Shown here one piece after another: positions 1-6,094 of a stretch of 6,094 nt of DNA. Numbering within the stretch: position 1 is the stretch's first letter; the number at the start of each line of letters is the position of its first letter. The notes beneath the pieces are model-generated. The model ran no database searches, was not told where the DNA came from, and worked only from the letters and a program-made list of their open reading frames with translations. The position numbers were made by a program, and so were the translations under genes. Source of the DNA: Candidatus Zambryskibacteria bacterium RIFOXYD2_FULL_43_10 (lineage in GTDB: Bacteria; Patescibacteriota; Minisyncoccia; Phycocordibacterales; Zambryskibacteraceae); assembly GCA_001825475.1 (NCBI GenBank), contig MHWZ01000021.1, positions 1 through 6,094 of the forward strand. The letters run 5' to 3'.

Positions 1-1
1 A

Positions 2-115
2 TTCGGTTCCTCGGACTGGTCCTTCGCCCGTCTGGAGGAAATTCTTCGCTTTCGCTATTACCAGTGGAAGGGTAGCAACCTAGGATGGAAGCAAGGTAAA
101 GACATCAACTTCAAG
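2..115 (+). CDS. 3' end of an upstream coding region, open at the left edge and in frame with the dehydrogenase
   Basis: The frame starting at base 2 has no stop codon before the ATG at 116, so 38 codons enter from outside the window and continue directly into the dehydrogenase. The peptide starts FGSSDWSFARLEEILRFRYY and continues with a Trp/Lys/Gly-rich stretch ending DINFK. It is aromatic and charged and looks like genuine protein, whereas the other two + frames stop at 73-75 and 81-83. I count about 25 of 38 codons ending in G or C, against about 12 of the first 30 codons after the ATG, and GC is about 50% here. I do not recognise the family. It is either the C-terminus of another enzyme fused to the dehydrogenase, or a long N-terminal extension. 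A third option is that an upstream gene lost its stop or the assembly is chimeric here. Confidence 0.5.
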
Positions 116-1117
116 ATGCAGAATAATAATGTATCCCAATTGGATGAGAATCAAGCGGTCGTTATTAAGGTAAAGAGCAGGGCAAAGATTGAAGGAATAT
201 CTATTCCTGAAATGAAGCCGGGAGACATATTAATTAAAGTTGATTACGTGGGTGTCTGCCGTACTGATATAGAGGTTTATGAGGGTACCTTAGGTTATTA
301 TCGCGATGGTGTAGCCAGCCATCCGATTGTTCCGGGTCACGAGTTTTCAGGAACGATAGTAAAAATCGGATCGAATAATAAATTTCAAGAGCGGTTCAAA
401 TTAGGCCAGCGAGTGGTCGGAGAATGTGTTCTTTCCAGAGGAAAAGATTCGGAGAGAAAAGAGGTCGGTGTGATTAATTTCAACGGAGCTTACAGTAAAT
501 TTATTGTGATGCCCGGAGATGCCATACATGGGATTCCTGATAGTGTTGATTCAAAAACAGCCGTTCTTACAGAACCCTTGGCGGTTGTTTTGCGTGCATT
601 GAGAAGACTTGAATCTAGGTTATCATCAAGTTCAAAGATTGCGGTAATTGGCGCTGGTCAGATCGGTAATTTATGTACTCAAACATTGGTTTTTCGAGGA
701 TATAAGGTTGATTTGTTTGATAGTGATGCCAAACGGTTGAGTATTCTGCCAAACATTGCGAATAGTACGAATGCTGTGATGGGTGACTTAGATAGTTTTG
801 ATGTGATCATAGAAGCAACAGGATCAAAGGATGTTTTAGAAAGAGTGCTAAAGGAAAGTTCGGTCGATAGCACAATTTTACTCCTGGGGTTTCCTTATGG
901 TGATATGGAATATAACTTTGAAGATATTGTGGGAAAAGAAAAAGTAATTATCGGTTCTGTCGGCGCGGAAAGCCAAGATTTCCGGAAGGCCTTAGAGCTT
1001 CTTTCTGATCTTGATATGATACCTTTTGTTCAAGTCGTTATGCCGTTACAAAATTTTGAAAAAGCATGGAAAGCTCATAAATCACTTAAGCATCTAAAGA
1101 TTCTTTTGAAGCCATGA
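116..1117 (+). CDS. Zinc-type medium-chain dehydrogenase (sugar/polyol dehydrogenase family)
   Basis: Predicted cytoplasmic NAD(P)-dependent oxidoreductase that oxidises a sugar or polyol hydroxyl. The 333 residues match the medium-chain dehydrogenase plan. The GroES-like catalytic domain spans about 13-160, with likely catalytic zinc ligands C48 (GVCRTD), H75-E76 (PGHEFSG) and possibly E153 (TEPLA). The Rossmann domain starts near 174 with GAGQIG at 179-184. An acidic residue (D202, in VDLFD) at the end of the second strand favours NAD over NADP. The structural-zinc lobe common in the family, with four closely spaced cysteines, is missing: around 103-118 there is only C104 and the segment is short. 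ATG 116 gives a normal family N-terminus, but the frame is open upstream and no Shine-Dalgarno lies at a usable distance (AAGG at 93-96 is too far), so the true start may be outside the window. The stop overlaps the next start as ATGA, implying translational coupling to the lactonase. Substrate cannot be told; glucose, sorbitol or ribulose-phosphate-type activities are all possible. Confidence 0.9.
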   Translation: MQNNNVSQLDENQAVVIKVKSRAKIEGISIPEMKPGDILIKVDYVGVCRTDIEVYEGTLGYYRDGVASHPIVPGHEFSGTIVKIGSNNKFQERFKLGQRVVGECVLSRGKDSERKEVGVINFNGAYSKFIVMPGDAIHGIPDSVDSKTAVLTEPLAVVLRALRRLESRLSSSSKIAVIGAGQIGNLCTQTLVFRGYKVDLFDSDAKRLSILPNIANSTNAVMGDLDSFDVIIEATGSKDVLERVLKESSVDSTILLLGFPYGDMEYNFEDIVGKEKVIIGSVGAESQDFRKALELLSDLDMIPFVQVVMPLQNFEKAWKAHKSLKHLKILLKP

Positions 1118-1974
1118 ATCCTGAAATCTCCATAGTTAATTCAGTCCGAGCACAATTAGGAGAAGGACCTTTCTGGTACGATGGCGCGCTTTATTGGGTT
1201 GATATATTAGAGAAAAAAATCTATCGCCATTTTCTTCAAGGAGATAGAGTTGAAGAAATGCAATTAGACTACTATGTGTCGGCAATTGCTCCAAGAAAAA
1301 AAGGAGGTTTTATTTTGGCCATGAAAAATGGCTTCTCGTTTTTATCTGGATTCAATGGTACTGTCACTGGGATTATCGATCCTGAAGCTGACAAACCCCG
1401 TAATCGTTTTAATGATGGAAAGTGTGACCATGCTGGGAGATTTTGGGCAGGGACAATGGCTTTAGATGCATCTCCAGGTCAGGGCACACTCTATATGCTC
1501 GATACTAGTTGCCAAATCCACAAAAAATATTCTCCAGTTACTATTTCAAATGGGATTTGTTGGAGTCTTGATAATAAACAGATGTATTACATAGACACTC
1601 CTACTCAACAAATCTTAGTGTTTGACTTCGACTTACTCAACGGAGAAATAAGAAATTCAAAAGCTCTTGTTACTATCGATAAGGATGGTGGTTCTCCGGA
1701 CGGAATGACTATTGATGCGAATGGATGTCTCTGGATAGCATTGTGGGGTGGTGGAGCTGTGATTTGCTATGATCCAAAAAGCAATAAATTTTTATATAAA
1801 ATAGATTTACCCGTTTCTCAAGTCAGCTCCTGCGCCTTCGGAGGGGAAAATCTAGACGAACTTTATATTACAACTGCTAAAGCTGATTTACTTAAAAAGG
1901 AGCAATTAGCAGGGGCGCTTTTTAAAATAAAAACTGGTATTCAGGGGCTACCCACAAGTTCTTTTAATGGCTAA
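1114..1974 (+). CDS. SMP-30/gluconolactonase/LRE family protein (putative aldonolactonase)
   Basis: A 286-residue six-bladed beta-propeller of the SMP-30/regucalcin/gluconolactonase family, which hydrolyses sugar lactones to aldonic acids with a divalent metal. The expected metal ligands are visible: E17 (LGEGP), N146 (SNGI) and D196 (SPDGM). The substrate-side R98 and N100 sit in the RNRFNDGKCD segment, followed by GRFWAGTM at 108-115. Length is typical and all key residues are kept, so it should be active. No signal peptide is seen, so it probably acts in the cytoplasm. Its ATG overlaps the dehydrogenase stop by four bases and there is no clear ribosome binding site, so translation probably depends on re-initiation after the dehydrogenase. 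The pairing suggests a two-step oxidation: the dehydrogenase makes a lactone and this enzyme opens it. Transcription ends at the hairpin just downstream. The exact sugar is not determinable. Confidence 0.93.
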   Translation: MNPEISIVNSVRAQLGEGPFWYDGALYWVDILEKKIYRHFLQGDRVEEMQLDYYVSAIAPRKKGGFILAMKNGFSFLSGFNGTVTGIIDPEADKPRNRFNDGKCDHAGRFWAGTMALDASPGQGTLYMLDTSCQIHKKYSPVTISNGICWSLDNKQMYYIDTPTQQILVFDFDLLNGEIRNSKALVTIDKDGGSPDGMTIDANGCLWIALWGGGAVICYDPKSNKFLYKIDLPVSQVSSCAFGGENLDELYITTAKADLLKKEQLAGALFKIKTGIQGLPTSSFNG

Positions 1975-2000
1975 ATGTAAGCTCGAGTTCGTGACTGCGA

Positions 2001-2034
2001 GGCCGTCCACACAGGTGGACGGTCGTTTCTTTTT
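2001..2034 (+). terminator. Intrinsic (rho-independent) terminator after the lactonase gene
   Basis: A perfect 8-bp stem pairs CCGTCCAC (2003-2010) with GTGGACGG (2015-2022) around the 4-base loop ACAG. It extends by a G-T and a G-C pair to 2001/2024. A T-rich run, TTTCTTTTT (2026-2034), follows directly. It lies 26 bases after the lactonase stop and ends the dehydrogenase-lactonase unit, so the next gene needs its own promoter. Confidence 0.92.
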
Positions 2035-2058
2035 AGTGATACTATGTCTTAATCTCAA

Positions 2059-3837
2059 ATGAGCAGGAAACAACGAGTTCTAGTGGTCTTTGGCGAAGAA
2101 CTTCCGGAGAAGTGGCTAAAATCGAAGCACATTATAAATATTATTGTAGCCAAGGAATCGTTGCGGCATGACATTGAGGCGATGGGTTTTAAATTTGTTT
2201 CAATCGAACCGCTTGTCGAGGCCGGGAGTGTCCATGAGGCCAGCGCTTTTGCCGAAGAATTGTCTCGCTTAACACTTCCGGATGGTTCTCGCCTTGCAGA
2301 ATCGTTTACCTATAAAGGATACGAGTTGTGGTGGATATATTACACCAGTCTCTTCCTTTATTTTTGTTTGCCATGGACACAGTATAAAAAGTTGCTCGAG
2401 TATTTAAAAGATTTTGAGAGTATATATTTATACCAACCATCATACAAAAGTCTCTTCTGCTCTTATCTAGTAGCATACGGATGCGAAGCGCACATTTTGC
2501 GAGAATCTGGATTCAAAAGTCCATCCCTCCTCCCTTTTGGTATCTTTCTCCAAATTATTATTACGCTTTTGTGCTTATCCATACTAATGGTAAAAAGGTA
2601 TGGCCTCATGGTATTTGTCGGCGATAAATTTGCAAAGTACAAGGACTATGATTTCAGGATGAAGTTTATCTATGAAGAGTTGCGCCAAAGAAAAATTCCT
2701 TTTGTGGAATTTATCCGCAGTCTGGAATCTTGGAAAAAGGTTTTGAGTCATGCTTTTATTGTGAGAAGACGTCCGGTTATCTATTCTGAAGCCGTAGCCT
2801 TTTTTGGACGATTCCTAAGTTTTCTTTCCGGCGGGTCTGGGCGTGCCAAACATCAATTCGGTTCGCATCTATTCATGGAAGAGCCAGTCGAGAGGCGCTT
2901 TAAATTGATGGTCGCAACTCAATATCTCCTCAATGTATATGATGATGTTTGGGCGATACGGATAATGAAGTGGATTTTACGCGCAATCGGTGTTAAGACA
3001 GCATTTATTACCGCAGCTGCGGAGCGGAATTTCCATGCTTTTTTAGGTTGTAAGTTAAATCTCATACCAACAGTCGGTATCTTGCACGGAGTTGCTTCCC
3101 GACATTACACTGTCTATGACTTCTTGCCAGACTTTAAAAACATAGGAATGATGTCCGTTGACAAATATGGTCTCTGGAGCGAATGGTGGAAAAAGTATTA
3201 TCTGGAAAATAGCAAAGTGTATCTTCCGAAACAGCTCTATGTTTCAGGTCTTATGCGACCACTTGAAAGAAAAGAAAGGTCGGACCTTAATACTGATTCC
3301 AAAGGTCCGACCTTAAAGTCAGGCCCTATTAAAGTTCTTTTTGTCGCGGGACAGTTGACAGCGCCTATAGAAGCGATACCGTACTTACGGGCGCTTGTTG
3401 AGGCTAAGGGTTTGTCCGTCCATATAACATTTCGTCCCTATCGTGATGACTTTGAAAAATGGTTGAGGGGGCATTATCCAGAAACACTTGAGAAAATCGG
3501 CGAAGAAAAGATTCTTCGTGGCGACATCCACGATGCCATTGCTCAATGTGATGTTATCGTAGGGGCCTACAGTACGGCAGTTCTAGAAGGGTTGTTGCAG
3601 TTTAGAGTTCCGATTTTTTTCCGAACGAAAAAATGGGGAGATTATTATAGTCTTAAGGAATACGATGAAGAGCACTCTTTTTTCGCGGAAAATCCAGCCG
3701 AGCTTATAGCGAAGATAAAAAACGCGCGTACTGTATCTAAAGAAGACCTCAAAAAATTACAAGAGAAGTACTTCGGTGATCCATACAAGAACGGCAGCAA
3801 ATGGGTTGTAGATCAACTGGAACAGGCTTTACGGTAA
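2059..3837 (+). CDS. Surface-carbohydrate biosynthesis protein, GT-B-like transferase with hydrophobic segments
   Basis: A 592-residue protein that looks like a GT-B-fold glycosyl- or glycerophosphate-transferase of surface polysaccharide synthesis, broadly like CDP-glycerol phosphotransferase, capsule and polysialyltransferase-type proteins. The C-terminal half has the family-style landmarks: GILHG with H343, a WSEWW segment, SGLMRP at 396-401, a new Rossmann-like start at about 424 (IKVLFVAGQ), HITFRPY at 455-461, and GAYSTAVLEG at 502-511 (S505, T506, E510), the likely donor-phosphate-binding region. The N-terminal half begins with a Rossmann-like strand (VLVVFGEE). It holds hydrophobic stretches at about 91-106 and 160-178, suggesting membrane attachment. 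ATG 2059 is the only reasonable start, because the frame is closed by TAA at 2050. No Shine-Dalgarno is present. The linker at 406-420 is encoded by a palindromic repeat pair. The donor, acceptor and exact family are not determinable; a nonenzymatic role is less likely. Confidence 0.75.
   Translation: MSRKQRVLVVFGEELPEKWLKSKHIINIIVAKESLRHDIEAMGFKFVSIEPLVEAGSVHEASAFAEELSRLTLPDGSRLAESFTYKGYELWWIYYTSLFLYFCLPWTQYKKLLEYLKDFESIYLYQPSYKSLFCSYLVAYGCEAHILRESGFKSPSLLPFGIFLQIIITLLCLSILMVKRYGLMVFVGDKFAKYKDYDFRMKFIYEELRQRKIPFVEFIRSLESWKKVLSHAFIVRRRPVIYSEAVAFFGRFLSFLSGGSGRAKHQFGSHLFMEEPVERRFKLMVATQYLLNVYDDVWAIRIMKWILRAIGVKTAFITAAAERNFHAFLGCKLNLIPTVGILHGVASRHYTVYDFLPDFKNIGMMSVDKYGLWSEWWKKYYLENSKVYLPKQLYVSGLMRPLERKERSDLNTDSKGPTLKSGPIKVLFVAGQLTAPIEAIPYLRALVEAKGLSVHITFRPYRDDFEKWLRGHYPETLEKIGEEKILRGDIHDAIAQCDVIVGAYSTAVLEGLLQFRVPIFFRTKKWGDYYSLKEYDEEHSFFAENPAELIAKIKNARTVSKEDLKKLQEKYFGDPYKNGSKWVVDQLEQALR
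3275..3316. repeat. Pair of palindromic 16-mers inside the transferase gene
   Basis: AAAGGTCGGACCTTAA (3275-3290) and AAAGGTCCGACCTTAA (3301-3316) differ only at the central base, with a 26-base period. Each is nearly self-palindromic (AAGGTC, one base, GACCTT). Because the odd centre is G in one and C in the other, the 13-base cores 3276-3288 and 3302-3314 are also exact reverse complements. A transcript could form a 13-bp stem with a 13-base loop. There is no T-run after it, so it is not a terminator. The copies are read in different frames (RSDL and GPTL). They lie between the two halves of the transferase, where extra residues would be tolerated. Confidence 0.9.
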
Positions 3838-3842
3838 ACTCT

Positions 3843-5102
3843 TTAGACCCTACTATTTATTCGCCATACAATAATATTGGTTAATAGGGAAATGAGAGAA
3901 TTGGATATTTGCGCGATGATGAGGCCGAAGAGTCCTCCCCAGATACCGAGGACAATATAAAAACAGATTCTGATGGCATTTTGAATTACATTATTGACAA
4001 AGATTACTCGGGACAGTTTCTGCGAAGCTAATAATAGGCTGACATAGCGATTAGGCATAGCGACAAGAAAACTAACAGAAAGTAACTGCGAATAAAATAA
4101 GGCATCAAGATATTTTGGTATCAGATACTGAAACAAATAAGGAGCTAAAATGATATACCCAGTAGTGCAAATAGCTCCGATCAATAGACCTTGAAAAATT
4201 CTTAGGTAAAATACCTTGTTCAGTTCCTCTGAAGTTTTTGTGGAAAATTTTACAAATCCAATATCGGCCAAGCTTTTGATGAGGGATGTGGCCCTGCCAG
4301 GTATGGCCATGCTTAGAGAATATAGAGCTAACTGGGTGGCTCCCCAAAAGTGGGTTAAAATAATTTTGTCTATTTGAGAGACAACAGGACCGATCAAACT
4401 TATAAACGTTAACTCCCGGCCGTATTTCAGAGCATCATAAGCTTCTGTGGCAGGTGGTTTGAAAGTACGTAGAGTCGTAATGTAGAGGGCGATAGTGGTC
4501 ACAAAGGTGACGATTGAATAAGTCACAACCAACCAGACGATATCACCGCTTATGATAATTACCGTTATCATACTGATGACATATATGCCGGTCGAAATAA
4601 TGCTGAAGATATTGTTAAGGCGAAATTCTCTCTTGCCATTCAGGTAGGCGCCGTAGGTATTAAAAGCTTGAGCTAGCGGTGAAAAAATACCCATTACAAA
4701 AAGGGAAAGAGCCACAGGTGTATTGCCGTTATAAAAATAATATGTACCTAGCGCAAAGAAAGCAACAATCTGCAGGGTATTCCATTTGAGCTGATATCTA
4801 ACAGATGCTCTCAAGACGCCACCATCACCTGAGGCAACGGCTTGGCCGATGGCTTGATTCATCTCACTTAATGTAAAGATACCTAATATGCCAGCCAAAG
4901 AGAGAATGTAACGATAAAGACCGTAAGTCTCTTTTGGTAAATAATTAGCAAAGACAAAAATGAGCGCAAGAGAAAGAGCACTACTTACCACTTGCCCCAA
5001 AACTTGCCAAAAATTACCTTTGGCTAGATAAACCATATCAGCTCGGGTATATTGCTCACTCCATCGCAAGGTATCGTAAGCCTTATTTCGCAAATTCCAC
5101 AT
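3843..5102 (-). CDS. Wzx-type polysaccharide flippase (MOP/MATE-like superfamily)
   Basis: A 419-residue, strongly hydrophobic integral membrane protein of the oligosaccharide flippase family, predicted to move lipid-linked glycan units across the cytoplasmic membrane. After a 25-residue polar N-terminus the first membrane helix (about 34-54) leads to the family-typical loop LPKETYGLYRYILS (55-68), then a second helix. About 11-12 helices follow in two bundles separated by a polar segment near 210-230 (FKPPATEAYDALKYGREL). Length is at the low end of the usual Wzx size. The ATG at 5102 has no clear Shine-Dalgarno; a good promoter ending a few bases upstream suggests a very short leader. The gene converges on the transferase with 5 bases between stop codons and diverges from the ligase gene. 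Sequence alone does not reveal the glycan carried. Confidence 0.9.
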   Translation of the reverse strand: MWNLRNKAYDTLRWSEQYTRADMVYLAKGNFWQVLGQVVSSALSLALIFVFANYLPKETYGLYRYILSLAGILGIFTLSEMNQAIGQAVASGDGGVLRASVRYQLKWNTLQIVAFFALGTYYFYNGNTPVALSLFVMGIFSPLAQAFNTYGAYLNGKREFRLNNIFSIISTGIYVISMITVIIISGDIVWLVVTYSIVTFVTTIALYITTLRTFKPPATEAYDALKYGRELTFISLIGPVVSQIDKIILTHFWGATQLALYSLSMAIPGRATSLIKSLADIGFVKFSTKTSEELNKVFYLRIFQGLLIGAICTTGYIILAPYLFQYLIPKYLDALFYSQLLSVSFLVAMPNRYVSLLLASQKLSRVIFVNNVIQNAIRICFYIVLGIWGGLFGLIIAQISNSLISLLTNIIVWRINSRV

Positions 5103-5113
5103 ATATTGCTACC

Positions 5114-5142
5114 ATGATAAGATAGTCAGAATGAATAAACAA
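5114..5142 (-). promoter_or_regulatory. Predicted sigma70-type promoter of the flippase gene
   Basis: On the minus strand TTGTTT (5142-5137; 3 of 6 to TTGACA) is followed after exactly 17 bases by TATCAT (5119-5114; 5 of 6 to TATAAT). Transcription would begin near 5107, leaving only about five bases before the ATG. The -35 element lies inside the start of the divergent ligase gene. Prediction by eye only. Confidence 0.45.
5115..5123 (+). promoter_or_regulatory. Possible extended -10 promoter of the O-antigen ligase gene
   Basis: TGATAAGAT contains an extended -10 TG at 5115-5116, one spacer base, and TAAGAT (5118-5123; 4 of 6 to TATAAT). No convincing -35 is seen at 17 bases. A start seven bases on would fall at about 5130-5131, at the ATG itself, giving a leaderless transcript. 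It overlaps the -10 of the divergent flippase promoter. Confidence 0.3.
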
Positions 5143-6094
5143 ATACTCAAGAACACCATTCTCGTCGGGCTCTTCCTGGTCCCGTTCGTTCCATTTCTTG
5201 TTTCTAGCGCTTTTTTCTTTCCTTTCATTACTACCAAAGCCTTCGCTTGGAGGATTATTGTTGAGATTGTCTTTGCCGCTTGGTTGCTTCTGGCTTTTTT
5301 GGATACTGCTTACCGTCCCAAGAAATCACTTATTCTTTATTCAATACTCGGCTTTCTAGCCATAATAGGTTTGGCAGACCTTTTTGGCGTTGCTCCTCTC
5401 AAGAGCTTTTGGTCCAATTTTGAGCGCATGGAAGGTTTTATTACTTTATTGCATTTGGGGATGTTCTTTGTAGTTGTCTCATCGGTCTTCAAAGAAATTG
5501 ACTGGAAGCGATGGTGGAATGTTTCGCTAGCGGCCTCATTTGTAATGGTCTTATATTCTGTTCTGCAAATTATCGGGTTGAAAACGATCAATCAGGGTGG
5601 GGTGCGAGTGGATGGCACGCTCGGCAACGCTATCTATCTTGCGGTCTATATGCTCTTTCATATTTTTATCGCGTTTCTATTCCTGTGGCGGGAGTGGAAA
5701 AATGTTGCTTTGAGATGGGTCTATGGTTTGCTTATTCTCTCGCAAGTCTTTGTTCTATACTACACCGCCACCCGCGGAGCCATTCTCGGTCTACTTGGCG
5801 GTCTTTTAACTATAGCGGTGCTCAACATTAGGAACAAAGAAGATGATTTCGCTAGAAAGTCGAGTGTGGCCATTTTGATCGGACTCGTGGTTTTAGTTGG
5901 AGGGTTCTTCTTTATGAGAAACACAAATTTTGTACTCAATAATCCTGTTCTTTCCCGCTTTTCTTCTCTGACTTCTCTCAGTACGGAGAATCTCAAGAGA
6001 CAAGGTAGATATTATGTCTGGCCTATGGCACTTCAGGGACTGAAAGAGCGTCCAATATTTGGTTGGGGGCAAGAGAATTTCACCTATGTTTTCC
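5131..6094 (+). CDS. O-antigen ligase/polymerase family membrane protein, 3' end outside the window
   Basis: The open frame from ATG 5131 runs 321 codons to the right edge without a stop. It is a polytopic membrane protein: the N-terminus (VGLFLVPFVPFLV) and at least six further hydrophobic stretches alternate with short polar loops. Family-style landmarks are WSNFERMEGF (about 94-103), RVDGTLGNAIYLA, the TRGA motif with R215 inside a membrane helix pair, GRYYVW with R293, and ERPIFGWGQENF (306-317). This last motif marks the large outer loop of Wzy_C/WaaL-type proteins, which move glycan chains from a lipid carrier to an acceptor or polymerise repeat units. The catalytic histidine expected in that loop would lie past the window. 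The frame is open upstream but has no other ATG, and there is no Shine-Dalgarno. A ligase, a polymerase or a protein glycosyltransferase (PglL-like) cannot be distinguished. Confidence 0.88.
   Translation, partial: MNKQILKNTILVGLFLVPFVPFLVSSAFFFPFITTKAFAWRIIVEIVFAAWLLLAFLDTAYRPKKSLILYSILGFLAIIGLADLFGVAPLKSFWSNFERMEGFITLLHLGMFFVVVSSVFKEIDWKRWWNVSLAASFVMVLYSVLQIIGLKTINQGGVRVDGTLGNAIYLAVYMLFHIFIAFLFLWREWKNVALRWVYGLLILSQVFVLYYTATRGAILGLLGGLLTIAVLNIRNKEDDFARKSSVAILIGLVVLVGGFFFMRNTNFVLNNPVLSRFSSLTSLSTENLKRQGRYYVWPMALQGLKERPIFGWGQENFTYVF

Noticed and set aside
1..83. Other + frames in the first 83 bases as the end of a separate upstream gene
   Set aside because: They stop at 73-75 and 81-83, but their peptides (rich in Pro, Ser and Leu, low in charged residues) look less protein-like than the frame that continues into the dehydrogenase. 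A separate overlapping gene end is not fully excluded.
679..873. Minus-strand open frame inside the dehydrogenase gene
   Set aside because: It lies wholly within a well-supported gene on the other strand and its translation has no family-like features.
3276..3314. The hairpin inside the transferase as an internal terminator or attenuator
   Set aside because: No T-run follows the stem (the next bases are AAAGTC), and it lies in the middle of an intact frame.
4105..4347. Second minus-strand open frame within the flippase gene
   Set aside because: It is in another frame of a gene whose own protein is clearly a membrane flippase; the peptide has no hydrophobic or motif pattern.
5337..5996. Open frames on both strands between 5337 and 5996 (84, 106 and 78 codons)
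   Set aside because: They are shadows of the O-antigen ligase frame from 5131. That frame is open to the right edge and contains TRGA and FGWGQENF motifs, which the shadows lack.
1..6094. CRISPR array, tRNA or rRNA genes, transposase or defence-system genes
   Set aside because: No regularly spaced repeats beyond the pair at 3275-3316, no cloverleaf-like sequence and no transposase, nuclease or defence motif were seen on either strand by eye.

Overview
This window looks like part of a surface-polysaccharide (glycan export and assembly) locus from a bacterium with a moderate-to-low GC genome. My best guess at the source is a Candidate Phyla Radiation (Patescibacteria / Parcubacteria-like) genome. 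That rests on the style of the flippase and O-antigen-ligase proteins, on the lack of a recognisable Shine-Dalgarno at every start, and on compact spacing. No marker gene is present, so the taxonomy is an impression, not a demonstration.

Layout, left to right. Positions 2-115 are an open frame entering from the left edge; it has no stop and reads straight into a zinc-type medium-chain sugar/polyol dehydrogenase (ATG at 116, stop at 1117). The dehydrogenase overlaps by 4 bases (ATGA) with an SMP-30/gluconolactonase-family protein (1114-1974). A strong intrinsic terminator (2001-2034) closes this unit. A separate + strand gene (2059-3837) encodes a GT-B-like surface-carbohydrate transferase with hydrophobic segments in its N-terminal half. 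It meets head to tail-end a minus-strand Wzx-type flippase (3843-5102), with 5 bases between the two stop codons. The flippase gene is divergent, with a 28-base gap, from a + strand O-antigen ligase/polymerase-family gene (from 5131) that runs off the right edge.

How the genes may work together: the transferase would build or modify a lipid-linked or surface glycan, the flippase would move lipid-linked units across the membrane, and the ligase/polymerase would join or polymerise them outside. The dehydrogenase-lactonase pair fits oxidation of an aldose to a lactone and opening of that lactone to the aldonic acid. Its place next to glycan-assembly genes is unusual and could mean supply of an acidic sugar or a small transferred catabolic cassette; this is inference.

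The most unusual structure is a pair of near-identical palindromic 16-mers inside the transferase gene (3275-3316). It encodes the probable inter-domain linker and resembles a small palindromic element inserted in a coding sequence. No complete new system is evident. The other points worth checking are the missing stop and codon-usage shift at the left end, and the overlapping divergent promoters with very short or absent leaders near 5114-5142.
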